Assembly (NCBI GenBank): GCA_014804365.1
Contig: JAAUZX010000067.1
Span: 1 to 64,000 of the forward strand
Direction: 5' to 3'
Length of the DNA stretch: 64,000 bases
DNA from: Lachnospiraceae bacterium
GTDB taxonomy: Bacteria > Bacillota > Clostridia > Lachnospirales > Lachnospiraceae
The translations under genes and the position numbers were made by a program. Each line of letters begins with the position of its first letter. Position 1 is the first letter of the stretch. Of the stretch, positions 17,543-26,478 are shown piece by piece. The notes beneath the pieces were generated by a model. That model saw only the letters and a program-made list of their open reading frames with translations. It ran no database searches and was not told the origin of the DNA.

Positions 17543-17571
17543 TTGACAAAAAAAGCAATGCGATGTATATT
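17543..17571 (+). promoter_or_regulatory. Promoter of the C39-like gene
   Basis: TTGACA (17543-17548), 17-nt spacer, TATATT (17566-17571), about 35 nt before the start codon. It is divergent from the dpp promoter, with the two -35 boxes about 50 nt apart, so one regulator could act on both. Confidence 0.75.
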
Positions 17572-17606
17572 TTCTACAATTACGATAAATACAAAGGAAA
17601 ATGTGC

Positions 17607-18248
17607 ATGAAAAATTTACTTAATTACCAATCTAGCGAATATGATTGCGGCCCAGTAGCTCTGACCAACGCCATCCGCTATTTATTCGAGCGGGAGGTCA
17701 TCTATCCCGACATCATTAAATATATTATGCTTTACTGTCTGGATTCGTACAATGAAGAAGGAGAAGTCGGCAAGCGCGGTACTTCTGCTTCCGCCATGAT
17801 GTTTTTAAGCAACTGGCTTAACCAGTTCGGCCAGATGAAAAATTTTCCGATTTCCTGTGAATTTCTATCCGGCGAGAACGTCTGTCTGGCACAAAACAGT
17901 AAGATCGTCGGAGCATTGCAGCAGGGAGGCGTCGCAATTTTGAGGCTGTATCTGGATGTTCCTCACTATGTATTGCTTACGGGAATAGAAGGTGACAGTG
18001 TTTATCTTTTCGATCCATACTATGAAGAACTGGATGACCCTGAACTGGACCAGGAGTATTTCAGCGACGGAATCACCTTTATTACTGATCAGCCCAAACG
18101 CGCCAATCGTCTGGTCTCCATGCAGCGTCTCAACCGTACGACGGAAGGTTTCTACGAGATGGGTGCGGTTGACTTGCGGGAAGCCATGATCGTATTCAAT
18201 CAGGAAACGCGACTGACACCGGAGTCCACGATCGATTACTTTATCTGA
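17607..18248 (+). CDS. C39-like cysteine peptidase family protein
   Basis: 213 residues. SSEYDCGPVALTNAIRYL supplies the C-G-P motif of C39/papain-like peptidases, and VPHYVLLTGIEGDSVYLFDPYY has the H...D arrangement of the catalytic histidine and aspartate. There is no signal peptide or membrane helix, so it should be cytoplasmic. The ATG at 17607 is 8 nt after AGGA, whereas the one at 17601 is too close. Substrate unknown; location opposite a peptide importer may be meaningful or chance. Confidence 0.75.
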   Translation: MKNLLNYQSSEYDCGPVALTNAIRYLFEREVIYPDIIKYIMLYCLDSYNEEGEVGKRGTSASAMMFLSNWLNQFGQMKNFPISCEFLSGENVCLAQNSKIVGALQQGGVAILRLYLDVPHYVLLTGIEGDSVYLFDPYYEELDDPELDQEYFSDGITFITDQPKRANRLVSMQRLNRTTEGFYEMGAVDLREAMIVFNQETRLTPESTIDYFI

Positions 18249-18258
18249 TTAAAAATAC

Positions 18259-18291
18259 GGCGGGTCAGAATCTGTTCCGTCCCGCCTTTTT
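18259..18291 (+). terminator. Intrinsic terminator of the C39-like gene
   Basis: GGCGGG (18259-18264) pairs with CCCGCC (18281-18286), followed by TTTTT, 10 nt after the stop codon. Confidence 0.85.
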
Positions 18292-18340
18292 GGTTACTCT
18301 TCTATTTATCTGTACCGTTGTCTTGCCTTATCTCCGGCAA

Positions 18341-18883
18341 TTACTGCTCCATCTGTCTTCCCAAGAATCCGGCCGCAGACTGAATCAATTTCTGCTCTAC
18401 CTCTCCCATCTTGGACTTATGGTCTGTTTCCACAAGAAGTACGGAACCTATCACGTCGCCCTCACAGATGATCGGGCTGATTGCCTCGTGGTGAAACTCA
18501 TCCTGGTCATTGCTGACCTGAATAAAATTGCGGTCGCCCTTCGCCGCAACAAGGCTTTCTCTGTGATTAATTTTCTCCTCCAGTTCCCGGCTGATCGATT
18601 TTCCCAGCATATTCTTCATGCCGCCCGCCACTGCGATAAACTGATCTCTGTCGGAAATCATCGCAATATGACCCGATACCTGTGCCATGCTCTCCGCATA
18701 CTGCTTTGCAAATGTTCCCATCTCACCGATAGGCGAATATTTCTTTAATATGATCTCGCCCTCCCTGTCGGTAAATATTTCCAACGGGTCCGATTCCCGA
18801 ATCCGCAACGTCCGACGGATTTCTTTCGGGATCACGATACGTCCGAGATCATCTATTCTTCTGACAATTCCTGTTGCTTTCAT
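18341..18883 (-). CDS. spoVT: Stage V sporulation protein T
   Basis: 180 residues. The N-terminal swapped-hairpin AbrB-type DNA-binding domain (MKATGIVRRIDDLGRIVIPKE) is followed by a GAF-like domain (about 55-178), the full SpoVT architecture. SpoVT regulates forespore genes under sigma-G. Its presence argues for an endospore-forming lineage. The leader carries a small inverted repeat CGCGG/CCGCG (about 18909-18926). I looked for a sigma-G promoter upstream and found only a weak candidate, so none is listed. Confidence 0.93.
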   Translation of the reverse strand: MKATGIVRRIDDLGRIVIPKEIRRTLRIRESDPLEIFTDREGEIILKKYSPIGEMGTFAKQYAESMAQVSGHIAMISDRDQFIAVAGGMKNMLGKSISRELEEKINHRESLVAAKGDRNFIQVSNDQDEFHHEAISPIICEGDVIGSVLLVETDHKSKMGEVEQKLIQSAAGFLGRQMEQ

Positions 18884-19076
18884 ATCATATAACCTCCATC
18901 TGTAAATCGCGGCTGACTCACCGCGTAATAGTTTTAATCACTTTTATGTTTTTACTATTATTTGTAAAGCAGGAAATTATATGCATGCAAATTTTGAATT
19001 TAATTGTCTGATTTTTACTCTTGCTTCTTTCTGTTTTTATTTTTGTTTTCTGCTTATTTTCAGCTTTATCTGTCCC

Positions 19077-20258
19077 CTATTTCTTAACACCTTTTGCACC
19101 TGACAGATTCGCATTCTGCAAAATATTGCTGTCAAAAGAGGTCAGCGTGCTCTTCTCTTCCCGCTCCCTCTTAAGCGCCAGTCCTACCATATCATCCAGA
19201 AGCTCCGCATACGGTTTATCCAGCGCTTCCCACAGATAGAAGGCCAGTGACCCCGGAATCGGATTGATCTCATTGACATATACCTGATCTGTGTCGCGGT
19301 CAATCATAAAATCGATTCTGGACACGCCGTTACAATTTAATACCTGAAATGTCTTGACTGCCATCTGACGGATTTCCTCCCGTTTCTGCGGTGTCAAATT
19401 CGCGGGAAGTTCTCTCTTTGCCGTGCGCATGCCTTCGGAACCGCTCTTGGAACCTGCTACATATTTATCTTCATAACTCAGGATCTCATCGCTGGATATC
19501 GGTTCTTCGCACTCGGAGGCTTCCGCCTGCTCATAGTCGCCCAAAACCGCACAGTTGATCTCCCGCAGATTCATAATCGCATGTTCAATCAAGACTCTGG
19601 GACCAAACGTAAAAGCATACTCCAGCGCTTCCCGTAAACCGTCTTTGTCTTTTGCCACCTTGATTCCCACACTGGACCCCAGATTAACCGGCTTGACAAT
19701 AACCGGATAGCCGATCTTATCTTCCACTTTAACGTAAGCGGCTTCCTCGTCGCTCTCATACTCCTTCACATTCAGCGTAACACAATCCAATACCGGAATC
19801 CCGTTATCTTTCAGCACAGTTTTCATCACATATTTGTCCATAGTCACCGCGGAGGCTGCCACGTCACATCCCACAAACGGAATGTTATAGTGCCTCAGGA
19901 ATCCCTGCAACGATCCGTCTTCCACATTAGCGCCATGCACTACGGGAAACGCCACATCGATCTGCGCCGCCACGGAGCTGCCGAACTTCTTCACCGGATA
20001 TTGAATCAACTCTGCCTGTCCCTGCTCGCACATCAGAAATACTCTTGTGCTCTTCTGCAGCAACGCCGGAATATTCTTATAATTGGCAATATCCCCAATG
20101 GCGTCGCCGGTGTATAATTCATTATCCTTAGTGATATAGATCGGGATCGGTTCATACTTATCTCTGTTAAAAGAATTATACGCCTGTAATCCTGAGATCA
20201 CGGATACCTCATGCTCCACACTTTTACCACCAAAGAATACGCCTACTCGAATTTTCAT
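19077..20258 (-). CDS. ddl: D-alanine--D-alanine ligase
   Basis: 393 residues of the ATP-grasp superfamily. GVFFGGKSVEHEVSVISG is the family N-terminus; VIVKPVNLGSSVGI is an ATP-binding segment; NEINPIPGSLAFYLWE gives the magnesium and D-Ala binding residues. It makes the D-Ala-D-Ala used by MurF, encoded 32 nt upstream on the same strand. The start at 20258 follows GGAGG; the ATG at 20270 lies before it. The residue after the glycine-serine loop does not allow me to predict D-Ala-D-Lac activity, and the housekeeping role is the simplest reading. Confidence 0.92.
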   Translation of the reverse strand: MKIRVGVFFGGKSVEHEVSVISGLQAYNSFNRDKYEPIPIYITKDNELYTGDAIGDIANYKNIPALLQKSTRVFLMCEQGQAELIQYPVKKFGSSVAAQIDVAFPVVHGANVEDGSLQGFLRHYNIPFVGCDVAASAVTMDKYVMKTVLKDNGIPVLDCVTLNVKEYESDEEAAYVKVEDKIGYPVIVKPVNLGSSVGIKVAKDKDGLREALEYAFTFGPRVLIEHAIMNLREINCAVLGDYEQAEASECEEPISSDEILSYEDKYVAGSKSGSEGMRTAKRELPANLTPQKREEIRQMAVKTFQVLNCNGVSRIDFMIDRDTDQVYVNEINPIPGSLAFYLWEALDKPYAELLDDMVGLALKREREEKSTLTSFDSNILQNANLSGAKGVKK

Positions 20259-20290
20259 CTTTACCTCCATGTCAAGGGCTCACACTACTT

Positions 20291-21916
20291 TTACGCATAA
20301 TTGTCCGGCAGATCATTCTCGATCAACACTACCTTCTGTTTCTCATCCGGAATCGCATTCACCATCTGGAATGCTTCCTGCAATGTATCCACTACGATCA
20401 TCCTGTTCTGCGCAAATCCTGCTTCCAGCAGACCGTCCTGAATCGGTTTCGTCTGCTCCTTACCGATCAGCACCGCATAGTCACATTTATCCGCCGCATA
20501 GATACCCACTTCTTTATTCTCATCATACTGCTTCTCACCCAGCTCCACCATGCCCGGTGTCATCAGAATGCGCAGCTCCTTAAACATCGCCAGCGTGTCA
20601 AGCGCCGCCTCGAATCCGCTCTTATTGGAATTATAAGCATCGTCCAGTATAATTCTATTGCCCTGCTTCTTAAGCTGCAGCCGGTGCTCCACGCTTTCCA
20701 GCTGTTTCACCGGATATTTCAACTTCTCCATCGGAATTCCCAGCGTATGAGCCACCGCGATGGCACCCGCAATATTCTGTACATTATGATTTCCCACCAG
20801 CCGTGTGTGGAACTCATACTCATCGCCGTTCTCGTCTTTCATTTTGAAAGAAGATCCTCTCGGAGACACTTCTATATCGTAAGCCCGAAAGTTAATATCT
20901 TCTCCCGTCATACCATAGCTTACGACATTCTTATTGATCTTATGTGCGCGGATATACTCGTTATCATAATTCAAGAAGACCTTCCCATCCGCCGGCACGG
21001 CATCAGCCAATTCAAATTTCGTACCGATAATATTCTCAATCGTATGAAAGCTCTGTAAGTGCTGTGGTCCGATCGAAGTGATGATTCCGTAATCAGGATG
21101 CACCAGATCACAAATCTCTTTGATATCGCCCACCTCTCTTGCACCCATCTCACAGATAAAAATTTCGTGGAACGGTTTCATCTGCTCCCTGATCGTCCTG
21201 ACAACACCCAGCGTCGTGTTATAGTTGCCTGGTGTATGAAGTACATTGTAACGACAGGATAATAAAGTACTCAGAAAATATTTCACACTGGTCTTACCAT
21301 AACTTCCGGTCACACCGATAATCTTCAAATCCGGCATCTCTTTCAGAATCCTTGCGGCATCGTTAATATAGTGCCGATCGATTCCCTGCTCTATCGGCCG
21401 ATTAATCAGATTCACCAGCAGAATCAGAAAGGGCTGCACAATAAACAAGCCAGTCAGAATCCCTGCACAGACGCGCAGACGATATGTTACTGCCTCGGTT
21501 GCCGTCGCGGCAAGCTCTGTCAGAACAATACGGTATCCGCCTATGGGAAGGAAAAGCGCTAACAGCATACCGATTAAATAGATGGCTGCCGTAGTCATAA
21601 GCATGCGTTTCACCCGCTTCGTATACACGAGCGGTTTTTTCGCCGCGTGAGGTTTGTTGACTATAATAGTCATTATATTCAATACACATGCCGCGATCAC
21701 GCACCCTCTGCCGCCGATCAACACCAGTGGCAAAGATATAATTCCATACAGACATTTACCCAGCAGCCTTCCCACATTGCTGTGCACCTGCATCCATTCC
21801 ATATATTCACGCGGTTTGTAAGAGTTCTGCTGAAACATATGGACAATATAAAGTTCATACCATACGGTGCCCACTATATATGTGGTAAACCATATGACTG
21901 TTAATACAATATTCAT
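20291..21916 (-). CDS. murF: Membrane-anchored MurF-type Mur ligase
   Basis: 541 residues. The C-terminal two thirds are a Mur ligase with P-loop GVTGSYGKTS (201-210), TPGNYNTTLG, the metal-binding region SIGPQHLQSF and LDDAYNSNKSG, consistent with MurF, which joins D-Ala-D-Ala to the UDP-MurNAc-tripeptide. About 170 residues precede the P-loop and contain several hydrophobic helices (about 5-25, 55-85, 105-125, 150-172), unlike the soluble MurF of model bacteria, where the P-loop is near residue 110. The adjacent ddl supports the pathway assignment. AGGAAA precedes the ATG. The membrane part may tether precursor synthesis to the bilayer. Confidence 0.82.
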   Translation of the reverse strand: MNIVLTVIWFTTYIVGTVWYELYIVHMFQQNSYKPREYMEWMQVHSNVGRLLGKCLYGIISLPLVLIGGRGCVIAACVLNIMTIIVNKPHAAKKPLVYTKRVKRMLMTTAAIYLIGMLLALFLPIGGYRIVLTELAATATEAVTYRLRVCAGILTGLFIVQPFLILLVNLINRPIEQGIDRHYINDAARILKEMPDLKIIGVTGSYGKTSVKYFLSTLLSCRYNVLHTPGNYNTTLGVVRTIREQMKPFHEIFICEMGAREVGDIKEICDLVHPDYGIITSIGPQHLQSFHTIENIIGTKFELADAVPADGKVFLNYDNEYIRAHKINKNVVSYGMTGEDINFRAYDIEVSPRGSSFKMKDENGDEYEFHTRLVGNHNVQNIAGAIAVAHTLGIPMEKLKYPVKQLESVEHRLQLKKQGNRIILDDAYNSNKSGFEAALDTLAMFKELRILMTPGMVELGEKQYDENKEVGIYAADKCDYAVLIGKEQTKPIQDGLLEAGFAQNRMIVVDTLQEAFQMVNAIPDEKQKVVLIENDLPDNYA

Positions 21917-22091
21917 GGTAGTTTCCTATTCATTCTGAATCATTCTTAGTTATTCTTTATACGCACTGCTGCCATTCCTGTAGCAATCTCCAAAGTGTTA
22001 CAGTCCACACCCACACCAGTCTTTGCATGCTTTGGATGCAAATTGCAACAACTGATATACACAAAACGACAAGCGTAGTATTGGCCACTTT

Positions 22092-22895
22092 CTATGATGA
22101 AAAGAATGCAGCCAACGCAGCATGTACCTTCGGTGCCTGCTCGGCAAAAGAAAAATGCCCCGCTCCTTCACATACCACCAGTCCCGCTTCCGGTATCAGC
22201 TCTTCCATTCTCTTGGCATCGGACAGCGGCGTTGCCGTGTCCTTATCTCCCCATATTAACAGAGTCGGGCACTTGACCAAATGCATAAGCGGCTCTAAGT
22301 CCTCATTTACCACTTTTACCAGCGTCGCGCGCATGGTCGGCGTTGCACTGTTATAATCGGCCGATCCACGTTTACGCCTCATATTGTCTACCGCATCTGG
22401 ATACAGGAAATGTAATACTTTCGTACTCATGACCGCCCGCCCAATCTTGTAGCAACGCAAACTAAACTTCTGCCGGAAGCTCTTCTTTGGCAAAATCCCC
22501 GCACTGTCGATCAGCACGGCTCTCTCTATGGTAAACGGCAGATTCTCTCTGGCATTCATCTTAAAGAATACCCTTCCGCCAAACGAGTGTACTACAACAC
22601 TGAACCGCACAAGACCAAAAGATTCAATAAATTTCATCACGAAATCTACATAGTCATCCACGCACCACGGCTCCGGCGGTTCAGATGTCTTACCGAATCC
22701 CGGCATATCAAGCGCGATCACCCTGTGTCCCTTTGCCAGCACATTAATAATGCCGGCATATAAGGTAATATTCGCTCCCCAGCCATGCAGAAGCACAATT
22801 GCTTCGCCTTCACCCTCATCTATATAGTTCACTGTTATCGAATCAATCTTCTTAATCACTGTGTTCTCCACATACTCTATAAGTGCGGCTTGCAT
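22092..22895 (-). CDS. Alpha/beta hydrolase
   Basis: 267 residues with the oxyanion strand VLLHGWGANITLY, nucleophile elbow VVHSFGGRV (serine in S-F-G-G context), acid region LLIWGDKDTATP and catalytic histidine GAGHFSF. No signal peptide. It is the first gene before murF and ddl on the minus strand, 175 nt upstream of murF, so a role in lipid or cell-wall metabolism is possible but not shown. The ATG at 22895 has no good ribosome-binding site; an in-frame GTG at residue 9 is an alternative. Confidence 0.8.
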   Translation of the reverse strand: MQAALIEYVENTVIKKIDSITVNYIDEGEGEAIVLLHGWGANITLYAGIINVLAKGHRVIALDMPGFGKTSEPPEPWCVDDYVDFVMKFIESFGLVRFSVVVHSFGGRVFFKMNARENLPFTIERAVLIDSAGILPKKSFRQKFSLRCYKIGRAVMSTKVLHFLYPDAVDNMRRKRGSADYNSATPTMRATLVKVVNEDLEPLMHLVKCPTLLIWGDKDTATPLSDAKRMEELIPEAGLVVCEGAGHFSFAEQAPKVHAALAAFFSS

Positions 22896-22978
22896 CGGGC
22901 CGCAGCAACAATTACTATCATATACCTATGCCTGTGATTTAGCAATTATGTTTCTGCCCCTCACTGTGCAAAAAATGC

Positions 22979-24379
22979 TCACAAACCCTTCATCATGCCT
23001 TCTACCAGCTCCGGATACATAAAACTGCATACCTGCCTCCGGAAGATACCGAAGTTTTCTCCATCGCCGGTAAATTCATTATTGTCCCACCAACAGCAAG
23101 TGATTCCTCTCTGTCTCGCCGCCGCCACATAATAGGCTGCAAAATCCGTCCTCGCCTGAATATTTCCGTTCTTATCTCTCGCACCGAACTCATCAATCAC
23201 CACACCAATGCCATTCTGCACATATTTCTTGTACAGCGTATCCATCAGCTCATCAATCTCAGCGGTCGAAGCTTTATCATTCACGCTCCACTGATCGATG
23301 CTTTTACCTTCTCCCGATGCCCGCAGTGCAAAATCATAAGGTGTGTAAGCATGTACTTCCACTAGAATCTTATTCTCATTCCCCGCAATATCCTGCGGCA
23401 ATTCAAAATATTGGTTGGTAGCTCCCTGTAAAGATGCCGCATAACCCGGTACCAGCAGGTAGCGTTCTCCGTTATTGCCTCCGGATGCCCGCACAGTGTC
23501 TACAAACACTTGATTCAACTCATTGATACACTTCACTGCCTCCACACACTGCTGTTTATTCAGATCAAGCCACCACTCATCGCTCGTGCCAACCAGACGG
23601 GGTTCATTCAGCGCCTCCATAATCAAATGCTCGTCATAATCCGCAAATCTCGCCGCCACCTGTGACCAGATTGCTGCGACATAAGCCTTAGACTGCTCCA
23701 AATACTCTGTTGTCGGATACATATAGCTTGTAGAATTATCATGGTGAATATTAATAATCACATACATATCATTATCAATCGCATAATCCACCACTTCCTG
23801 CACACGGTTCAGCCACACCTCGCTGATCGTGTAATTGCCGTCGGCTGTGACATGATTATGCCATGATACCGGAATACGCATCGTCTTAAAACCGGCTGCT
23901 TTGATCTCGTCAACCATCTCTTTCGACGTGACGATCCCGCACCAATCGGATTCATAAGCCATTTCATCCCCTTTATTGTGATCCGAGTGCGCATCAAAAG
24001 TATTGCCAAGATTCCAGCCGATCTTCATACTTCTCACAAACTTATTTGCTTCGGAATTAACACCTTCATTGCTGCCTTCTATATGCGTTATATCATTCCC
24101 TGCACTTTCATCTTCTTGGTTCGTGTCTGCCGCCACATCCTCATCCTGCTGTCCCGCAGCGGTCTCTACGCCTTCCGTCTGTTGTTCTGCGTCAGTATCC
24201 TGTTCTTCAACGGAAGATTCCTGCTCACTGCTTGCCGACTCTTCTTCATGCGCTCCGACATTCTCCGCACTCTCTGACATGACGGCAGAAGCTGCATTCT
24301 GCCGATCCTGTCCGCCACAGCCCGCCAACACAATGATCATTGCGGTCGCTATCCCCAAAACAATGACATGTCTCTTCAT
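22979..24379 (-). CDS. Glycoside hydrolase family 5 lipoprotein (endoglucanase-like)
   Basis: 466 residues. Lipobox VLAGC puts the lipidated cysteine at C21; residues 22-110 are an acidic, Ser/Glu/Gln-rich linker. The catalytic domain begins MKIGWNLGNTFDAHS, and shows the GH5 acid/base in EALNEPRL and the nucleophile in VVIDEFGARD, with VHAYTPYDF and WWDNNEF near the active site. It probably cleaves beta-1,4-glucan or a related polysaccharide at the cell surface. The gene stands alone, without other polysaccharide-utilisation genes. Confidence 0.9.
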   Translation of the reverse strand: MKRHVIVLGIATAMIIVLAGCGGQDRQNAASAVMSESAENVGAHEEESASSEQESSVEEQDTDAEQQTEGVETAAGQQDEDVAADTNQEDESAGNDITHIEGSNEGVNSEANKFVRSMKIGWNLGNTFDAHSDHNKGDEMAYESDWCGIVTSKEMVDEIKAAGFKTMRIPVSWHNHVTADGNYTISEVWLNRVQEVVDYAIDNDMYVIINIHHDNSTSYMYPTTEYLEQSKAYVAAIWSQVAARFADYDEHLIMEALNEPRLVGTSDEWWLDLNKQQCVEAVKCINELNQVFVDTVRASGGNNGERYLLVPGYAASLQGATNQYFELPQDIAGNENKILVEVHAYTPYDFALRASGEGKSIDQWSVNDKASTAEIDELMDTLYKKYVQNGIGVVIDEFGARDKNGNIQARTDFAAYYVAAARQRGITCCWWDNNEFTGDGENFGIFRRQVCSFMYPELVEGMMKGL

Positions 24380-24528
24380 GGTTCTTCCTCTTTTCCTATA
24401 GCAAATATTTCCTATACATTGTTTTATTTTACTGTATATAGGTTAGTCACCGCAATATACGAAACAATATTTCTTCATTTTCCTGCTATTCTGTTCGGTC
24501 ATCATATGATAGTAATCCGAACCACTAC

Positions 24529-24630
24529 CTATTTTTCCACATAATCTGCATAATCTGTCTCGCTGGCAAACAACATATACTCTCCGTCAACATATCCCAT
24601 ATAACCGCTCTCTACTGCATATCCTTTCAT
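24529..24630 (-). CDS. 33-residue small protein with GYMGYVDGEYMLFA motif
   Basis: A complete short reading frame with AAAGGAG 8-9 nt before ATG and a TAG stop at 24529-24531. The peptide begins MKGYAVESGYMGYVDGEY and continues MLFASETDYADYVEK, rich in Tyr and Gly with an acidic C-terminus. Tiny proteins of the pattern G-Y-M-G-[FY]-V-x-G-x-[YW]-M-L-F-A-[ST]-E-x-D-Y are, to my recollection, scattered through gut Clostridia as unnamed hypotheticals. No membrane helix. Function unknown. The good ribosome-binding site and peptide-like composition support translation. Confidence 0.65.
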   Translation of the reverse strand: MKGYAVESGYMGYVDGEYMLFASETDYADYVEK

Positions 24631-24682
24631 AATATCTGTCTCCTTTACCTTTTCCCGAACTTTTGTTCTGGTATTAGGATAC

Positions 24683-24714
24683 AAAAAATAGAGTCCGATA
24701 ATCTGGACTCTATT
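24683..24714 (-). terminator. Terminator of the toxin-antitoxin operon
   Basis: Perfect 10-bp stem AATAGAGTCC/GGACTCTATT (24687-24696 and 24705-24714) with an 8-nt loop; the minus strand reads into a T-tract (24683-24688). Confidence 0.8.
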
Positions 24715-24785
24715 GGGTATTAAATTATATAATTTTTACTCATTTTTCCATAAGACGCTCTACGTCCTTCCCTGATCCAAAGCAC

Positions 24786-25097
24786 TCAAATCATATTTTT
24801 ATACTCCCGCCTGCCATCTACAATAGCATAAATCACCACTGTTTTATCTTCCTCGGATACCTTATAAAATATCAAATGCCGTTCAACTATAAGTACCAGA
24901 TAGCCCTGCCTACGGAGCGTTGCGTATCTGGGTCGGCTTCCTACATATGGAGTCGTTTGTAAAAGATTGACCGCACTCTCTACTTTGTCGAGATAGTTAA
25001 GTGCTATATCTACACTCCCGGAATCTTGCGCAATATACAAAATATCATTATGAAGCTGTTCATCAGCTTTGGCTGTTCGTATGACTTTATATTTCAT
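24786..25097 (-). CDS. RelE/ParE-family toxin
   Basis: 103 residues: YKVIRTAKADEQLHNDILYIA, a central leucine-rich helix pair, VGSRPRYATLRRQGYLVLIVERHLIFYKV and a closing VVIYAIVDGRREY, matching the RelE/ParE fold (basic beta-sheet after a helical hairpin). It should be an mRNA interferase or gyrase inhibitor neutralised by the upstream gene product. The start codon lies inside the antitoxin gene (11-nt overlap), giving translational coupling. Confidence 0.88.
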   Translation of the reverse strand: MKYKVIRTAKADEQLHNDILYIAQDSGSVDIALNYLDKVESAVNLLQTTPYVGSRPRYATLRRQGYLVLIVERHLIFYKVSEEDKTVVIYAIVDGRREYKNMI

Positions 25098-25368
25098 TTC
25101 TCATCTCCAGAAGTTTACTTCGAATATCGTCAAAAGTTTCCTGTATCGGCGCTACTCTTCCAGTCTTCACATCTTCTTCTGCCTCTGCAAGCGTACGAAG
25201 TAACTCCAGTTCTGACTTCATCTGGTAATAGTCCTGCAAACCTAATACTGCTGTGTCCCCCCTTCCATTCACAGTAAGAATAACCGGAACTCTTTCTTCC
25301 CTGCACTGTCTAGATATCTCATTATAGTGATTACGAATGTCAGCGGATGGTCTGATAATTGCGTCCAT
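25087..25368 (-). CDS. Phd/YefM-family antitoxin
   Basis: 93 residues starting MDAIIRPSADIRNHYNEISR, the Phd/YefM DNA-binding N-terminus; VILTVNGRGDTAVLGLQDYYQM is the conserved strand-helix part, and the C-terminal acidic helix would wrap the toxin. AAGGAGG sits before the ATG at 25368. Antitoxins of this family usually repress their own promoter; a promoter is present upstream at 25441-25470. Confidence 0.88.
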   Translation of the reverse strand: MDAIIRPSADIRNHYNEISRQCREERVPVILTVNGRGDTAVLGLQDYYQMKSELELLRTLAEAEEDVKTGRVAPIQETFDDIRSKLLEMRNEI

Positions 25369-25440
25369 ATTGTATCCCTCCTTGGAATGACTACATAAAT
25401 GTATAATTGAATATGTCATGCCTAATCATATTGTAGACAA

Positions 25441-25470
25441 ATTATATCATAATTATTCTATATAGGGCAA
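25441..25470 (-). promoter_or_regulatory. Promoter of the toxin-antitoxin operon
   Basis: On the minus strand TTGCCC (25465-25470), 18-nt spacer, TATAAT (25441-25446), about 75 nt upstream of the antitoxin start. Confidence 0.6.
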
Positions 25471-25585
25471 TATAGAGTTCCACTCTGTGCATCAATGGGA
25501 TTCCGATTATCAAATGCAGGAAGAAATTCTTGACACATGGCACTTTAACAGTTTTACGCAAAAAGAAAGAAGCAGCGCTCCATGA
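25466..25585 (+). pseudogene. Possible 3' remnant of a gene
   Basis: The plus strand reads open from 25466 to a TGA at 25583-25585 with a protein-like composition (VHQWDSDYQMQEEILDTWHF then NSFTQKERSSAP) but has no start or ribosome-binding site and is cut on its left by the toxin-antitoxin promoter. It may be the C-terminal scrap of a gene replaced when the module arrived. No family recognised; chance open frame is a real alternative. Confidence 0.25.
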
Positions 25586-25596
25586 CTAGGGAACGA

Positions 25597-26430
25597 TCAA
25601 AATAAATTTGCTAAAATACTATCCGGAATCATCATATTTTCTCCTCCCATGCCCAAGTCAATTCCGTTATCTTTATTACCATGAAAGTCACTTCCGCCCG
25701 TAAAAGCCAAATTATTTTTGATAGCGATATCCTGAAGTTTTTTAGAATATATAGAATCTTGGGACGGATGTATTATCTCAATTGCATCTAAACCGTAATC
25801 CATAAGATTTTTTATTAATATCTCTGTTTCATTATCATTCAATCCATATTCTGCCGGATGTGCCAAGGACACAATTCCGCCTGCACCATGTACTTTTTGG
25901 GCTACAACTGAAAATGAGGGATAACTACATTCAACATATGCACAGCCTCCTTTATGAAGATATTTCGTCAGTGCCTCCCATTCTGTCGATGCATATCCTT
26001 TTTTAACCAATGTTCTTGCAAAATTCATACGAGTCAGGACACATTCTTCAAATTGTTTTTCCACATCATCATAGTCAATACATATTCCAATTCTTTGAAG
26101 TGCTCTCATAATTGCATCATTATGCTCATCTCTTAACACTTTTAGCGTCCTCATATATTCATTCATTTTTTCTATGACAAAATTGTATCCCAAAACATGA
26201 ATATTAACTAACCTATTACTAACATAACAACAAGAATTTATTTCAACGCCATTAATAAACTTAATTCCAAGTTTTTCAGATTGTTTTCTAGCCCTCTCTA
26301 ATCCTTTTATTGTATCATGATCAGTCAGCGAAACGGCTGACAACTCTTTCTTTTTTGCATAGCACACCAATTCTTCAGGCGTATAAGTTCCATCTGAGTA
26401 TATAGAATGAAAATGTAAATCAATATATGC
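25597..26430 (-). CDS. PHP-domain phosphoesterase
   Basis: 277 residues with the PHP metal motifs: YIDLHFHSIYSDGTYTPEE (H-x-H), VSLTDHDTIKG, GVEINSCC, IVSLAHPAEYG and GGSDFHGNK. The family member nearest in size is the 3',5'-nucleoside bisphosphate/oligoribonucleotide phosphatase YciV/TrpH type, so a role in turning over pAp or RNA ends is plausible. The ATG at 26430 follows AAGGAG. It lies 48 nt after the cysteine desulfurase gene on the same strand. Confidence 0.85.
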   Translation of the reverse strand, partial: AYIDLHFHSIYSDGTYTPEELVCYAKKKELSAVSLTDHDTIKGLERARKQSEKLGIKFINGVEINSCCYVSNRLVNIHVLGYNFVIEKMNEYMRTLKVLRDEHNDAIMRALQRIGICIDYDDVEKQFEECVLTRMNFARTLVKKGYASTEWEALTKYLHKGGCAYVECSYPSFSVVAQKVHGAGGIVSLAHPAEYGLNDNETEILIKNLMDYGLDAIEIIHPSQDSIYSKKLQDIAIKNNLAFTGGSDFHGNKDNGIDLGMGGENMMIPDSILANLF

Positions 26431-26478
26431 CATTTGGTTTCTCCTTGCAGTTATATATTCCACGAAGACTAATTTGCC

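Noticed and set aside
18909-19010. Possible sigma-G promoter upstream of spoVT
   Set aside because: TGCATA and a weak AATAAT-like -10 at 17 nt do not fit the sigma-G consensus well enough to list.
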